Below are positions 5,601-7,959 of a stretch of DNA of 7,959 nucleotides, piece by piece; position 1 is the stretch's first letter, and each line of letters opens with the position of its first letter. The position numbers were made by a program, and so were the translations under genes. The notes beneath the pieces were generated by a model. It was given only the letters and a program-made list of their open reading frames with translations. It did not search any database and was not told where the DNA came from. Location of the stretch: contig CANGAY010000021.1 in assembly GCA_947451735.1 (NCBI GenBank), forward strand, positions 1 to 7,959, in the 5' to 3' direction. The stretch comes from Actinomycetota bacterium (GTDB lineage: Bacteria > Actinomycetota > Thermoleophilia > Miltoncostaeales > Miltoncostaeaceae).

Positions 5601-5613
5601 AAGCATCGCCCGC
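5601..5613 (+). promoter_or_regulatory. Leaderless-type -10 box for the phosphatase
   Basis: AAGCAT (5601-5606) is followed by 7 nt (CGCCCGC) and then the ATG at 5614. It is a near copy of the box before the preceding gene. It may give the phosphatase its own leaderless transcript in addition to read-through. Confidence 0.35.
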
Positions 5614-6450
5614 ATGACACGCACAACCGCACTGGCATCCATCGCCCTCGCCGCGTCCGCGCTGGCCGGGGCGTCCCTGGCAACCGCGCAGCCCGCGGGC
5701 TCCACGCACTTCCTGGTGCTGGGCGACTGGGGCGCTGCCAGCACCCAGCAGGGCGACGTTGCCAAGGCCATGTGCGCGAGCAACCAGGCCAACCCGGCGA
5801 AGTTCGTGATGACCGTGGGCGACAACTTCTACTCGCCTGATGGCACCGCCAACGACGGCGATTACAACCGACCGATGGCCTGCCTGCTGGCGCAGGGCGT
5901 CACGTGGCGCGCCACCTGGGGCAATCACGACCTGGGCGGCAACTCCACCTCAACGGTGCTGGGGTCGAAGAAGAAGTACTTCACCTACACCGACGGCAGC
6001 ACGCGGTTCATCGCCCTCAACGGCAACGACCCCAACTCGTCGGCCCAGCGCCGGTTCCTCGAGCGCACGCTCAAGGCCGCCAAGGAGCCGGTGAAGATCA
6101 TCTCGGTGCACCAGCCGCTCTACACCGCCGGCATGCACTCGCCGTCGTACGAGGAGCGCACCCAGTGGGTGCCGCTGTTCAGGAAGTACGGCGTGTCACT
6201 GGTGCTGCAGGGGCACAACCACGACTACGAGCGCATCACCACCGGGGGCATCACGTACATCACCACCGGTGGGGGCGGTGCGGGCCTCTACCCGTGCGTG
6301 CGCTCGCAGCCCGGGCTCGTCATGTGCAAGCCGGTCAATGAGTTCCTCGAGGTCGACTCATCGCCCTCGGGCATCGCCGTGCGCGCGGTGGGCGTAAAGG
6401 GCGACACCATCGACCAGGTGACCGTGCCCGTGCGGAGTGCCGCCGCCTAG
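5614..6450 (+). CDS. Secreted purple acid phosphatase-type metallophosphoesterase
   Basis: The protein has 278 residues with a Sec signal peptide (MTRTTALASIALAASALAG..., cleavage probably near residues 25-29). The five metal-binding blocks of purple acid phosphatases are present in order: GDWG (37-40, Asp38), GDNFY (69-73, Asp70 and Tyr73), GNHD (103-106, Asn104), SVH (164-166, His166) and GHNH (200-203). Tyr73 is the residue that gives this family its Fe-tyrosinate colour. The arrangement resembles the small tartrate-resistant type. It probably hydrolyses phosphate esters outside the cell. Cys228 and Cys238 could form a disulfide. The frame is open back to 5518, but ATG 5614 alone begins directly with the signal peptide and has the -10-like box 7 nt upstream. 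The stop codon TAG shares CTAG with the stop codon of the convergent gene. Confidence 0.93.
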   Translation: MTRTTALASIALAASALAGASLATAQPAGSTHFLVLGDWGAASTQQGDVAKAMCASNQANPAKFVMTVGDNFYSPDGTANDGDYNRPMACLLAQGVTWRATWGNHDLGGNSTSTVLGSKKKYFTYTDGSTRFIALNGNDPNSSAQRRFLERTLKAAKEPVKIISVHQPLYTAGMHSPSYEERTQWVPLFRKYGVSLVLQGHNHDYERITTGGITYITTGGGGAGLYPCVRSQPGLVMCKPVNEFLEVDSSPSGIAVRAVGVKGDTIDQVTVPVRSAAA

Positions 6451-7685
6451 CCCACAGGCTCCTGGCCGGCGTCGGCCTCGGCCTTGGCGATGAGGGCATC
6501 GACGGCCACCTGGTCTGCCGGAGCGGCCGCCGTGCCGGCGCGCAGTGCGATGGGCCATTTGCCCAGTGCCACGCCGCTTCCCGCGACACGATCCTCGATG
6601 CGGCGCTGCAGCATGCCGTGGTCCGGCTGCATGCCGAAGCCGGCAACGAGGAAGCCCCCGGTGCGCCAGCGCGCAACCAGATCGCCCGTGCGCACCACAT
6701 CGCGCACCGCATCCGCGGCGGCAATGACCACGGCATCGCCGTAGTCGTGGCCGTACTCGCGTACCGCCCGGTCCAGCTCGGGCACCTCGATGTACATCAC
6801 GCAGATCGACGCGTGCTGGCGGGCTGCTGCGCCGGCAAAGCGGGGCAGGATCGATTCCACGCCCGCCTGGCTCAGCAGGCCGGTGAGCGGGTCGGTGGTG
6901 GCCAGGCGCTGCGACAGGCGATCGGCCTCCTCCAGGGCGGCGATCGCGGCCAGTCGCATGTTCAGCAGGAGGGCGCCGACTCCCAGTGCGGCGAGCGCGA
7001 CCAGCAGCCACCCCACCGGTTCGGGCTGGTTGGCGCCGAAGATGCCCCAGCAGATGGCGGCGATCACAAGCGGGGTCGTGACGATGAACGGGCGCCACGC
7101 GACGAGCGGCACACCGAACGCCACGATGATCACGTAGGCGAAGCTGAGCGCCAGGGAGTTGTGCTCATCGGTGAGTGGGGATGACAGATACAGGACGATG
7201 GCCAGCACAGAGACGCACCAGGTCCAGGTGAGTGCCTGTTCGACGATGCGGGCACGGCTGGCGATCTGCGCGACCGCCAGCAGCACCACGCCCAGTGCGA
7301 CCCCGACGATGTGTGGAACGAGGCTGCCGCCCGTGTTGGCCACGTAGAGCACCACGTTCAGTGCGATGAGCAGGCCACCCAGCCACGCGAGTGCGACCGG
7401 GACGTCGTGCGCCAGCACCGATCGCCTCAGGTCGACGGTGCCACGGGTGGGCGGCTCGGGAAGCGGGGCCTTTGGGTCGACGCCCGAGCCGCCGCCGCCG
7501 ATCCCCATCGGCAGATGCCTGGCCCAATTGCGCAGTCTGGCCTGCCGCGGCCAGACGGTCATCTTCGACAACGTCAGACCCAGATAGATGATGGTGTTGA
7601 AGGCGACGAACCCCGCGAACACCTGAAACCAGATGCTGTTGAGGATGTCCTCGGGCAGCAGGATGCCATCGGCCAGCACGGTCAT
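6447..7685 (-). CDS. Seven-helix membrane protein with degenerate GGDEF domain, probable c-di-GMP receptor
   Basis: A 412-residue protein. One membrane helix (about 17-39) is followed by a basic, Gly/Pro-rich cytoplasmic stretch (41-92), then about six helices (94-116, 121-142, 152-169, 177-196, 199-217, 223-243). A short helical linker leads to a GGDEF domain (about 255-400), recognised by TDPLTGLLSQAG (264-275), YGHDYGD (311-317) and DLVARW (335-340). The active-site motif is RTGGF (341-345), so the Asp/Glu pair is lost, and the first metal-binding Asp region reads YIEV (298-301). The inhibitory-site motif RxxD is kept as RTGD (332-335), with the normal five residues before the signature position. 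Cyclase activity is unlikely; c-di-GMP binding is inferred. ATG 7685 overlaps the upstream stop codon as ATGA. The longer frame back to 7916 is the upstream gene's shadow. Confidence 0.85.
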   Translation of the reverse strand: MTVLADGILLPEDILNSIWFQVFAGFVAFNTIIYLGLTLSKMTVWPRQARLRNWARHLPMGIGGGGSGVDPKAPLPEPPTRGTVDLRRSVLAHDVPVALAWLGGLLIALNVVLYVANTGGSLVPHIVGVALGVVLLAVAQIASRARIVEQALTWTWCVSVLAIVLYLSSPLTDEHNSLALSFAYVIIVAFGVPLVAWRPFIVTTPLVIAAICWGIFGANQPEPVGWLLVALAALGVGALLLNMRLAAIAALEEADRLSQRLATTDPLTGLLSQAGVESILPRFAGAAARQHASICVMYIEVPELDRAVREYGHDYGDAVVIAAADAVRDVVRTGDLVARWRTGGFLVAGFGMQPDHGMLQRRIEDRVAGSGVALGKWPIALRAGTAAAPADQVAVDALIAKAEADAGQEPVG

Positions 7686-7959
7686 CGGTCGCCCCCAGGG
7701 GCCGCGTGGTGCACGTGGCCCCATTCGGCGCCGCGGCCCAGCGAGATGTCCTTGAGGCACGAAACGAACACCACCTGCAGGTACACGTCGTAGGCCAGCT
7801 CGGGGATGAGCAGCGCTGCAAGCAGCACTCCGCGCCAGCCCGATCCCCGTGCGGTGATCACACGCTCGAGCCAGAACACCAGGCCGAGGATGACCCAGAA
7901 CGGGAACCACACCCATGTGTTGACGGCGACGACGGTGATGAACATCAGGACGATGGCCG
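7682..7959 (-). CDS. Membrane protein, probable C-terminus of a family 2 glycosyltransferase (partial)
   Basis: Only the C-terminal ~91 residues are in the window. The frame is still open at the right edge, and hydrophobic codons (AIVL) precede the first Met at 7945, so that Met is probably internal. Visible are a membrane helix (about MFITVVAVNTWVWFPFWVIL and on), a basic turn (ITARGSGWR), a second hydrophobic/amphipathic segment (LLIPELAYDVYLQVVFVSCL), and a soluble end KDISLGRGAEWGHVHH. The PEL.YD...Q...V...KDI..GR...WGHV pattern resembles the tail of membrane processive glycosyltransferases (PgaC/NodC-like). I recall this pattern from such proteins but cannot verify it here; the catalytic domain lies outside the window. 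The stop codon overlaps the start of the degenerate GGDEF gene (ATGA), implying translational coupling. Confidence 0.5.
   Translation of the reverse strand, partial: AIVLMFITVVAVNTWVWFPFWVILGLVFWLERVITARGSGWRGVLLAALLIPELAYDVYLQVVFVSCLKDISLGRGAEWGHVHHAAPGGDR

Noticed and set aside
6650..6670. An active diguanylate cyclase signature
   Set aside because: The position of GGDEF reads RTGGF and the first metal-binding Asp region reads YIEV, so cyclase activity is not supported.
7686..7916. N-terminal extension of the GGDEF-domain protein to 7916
   Set aside because: The extra 77 residues are Arg/Pro/Gly-rich and lie over the coding frame of the upstream membrane protein; ATG 7685 overlaps its stop codon as ATGA.

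Overview
The window is a GC-rich, gene-dense bacterial segment, most likely from an actinobacterium (Actinomycetota, possibly the Thermoleophilia). The lineage call is an inference. It rests on base composition, a LacI-type regulator of the actinobacterial 'YAGP.P.AR.L' kind, the rpsF-ssb-rplI-dnaB order, and start regions that look leaderless. No tRNA, rRNA, CRISPR array, insertion sequence or transposase was found.

Left part (1-2354). A secreted peptidoglycan-binding protein runs off the left edge on the minus strand, with its own promoter (481-509) and a start codon that is not ATG. Next comes a LacI-family repressor (minus) with an intrinsic terminator downstream (578-600). It is divergent from an acetoacetate-decarboxylase-fold protein (plus). 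The roughly 60-70 bp between them carries two copies of CTAACCNNTTAGG, 23 bp apart, which look like the repressor's operators.

Centre (2355-5340). A strong hairpin separates the decarboxylase-like gene from a minus-strand housekeeping operon, transcribed rpsF (S6), ssb, rplI (L9), dnaB. Spacing inside the operon is 6-11 nt. rpsR (S18), normally between ssb and rplI, is absent. The rpsF promoter (-10 TATAGT) is followed by a leader of about 80 nt that can fold with CCG in a bulge between a stem and a hairpin, as described for the S6:S18 autoregulatory element. rpsF itself seems to start at ATT, 7 nt after a GGAGG Shine-Dalgarno sequence.

Right part (5385-7959). A 68-residue membrane-anchored small protein and a secreted metallophosphoesterase of the purple acid phosphatase type lie in tandem on the plus strand. 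Both have a TAGCAT/AAGCAT box exactly 7 nt before the ATG. The phosphatase ends in a CTAG that also holds the stop codon of the convergent minus-strand gene, a seven-helix membrane protein with a degenerate GGDEF domain. That domain has RTGGF in place of GGDEF but keeps the RxxD inhibitory-site motif. Its start overlaps (ATGA) the end of an upstream membrane protein that resembles the C-terminus of a family 2 processive glycosyltransferase. This last pair is the best candidate for an undescribed system: a c-di-GMP receptor coupled to polysaccharide synthesis, analogous in logic to PelD.
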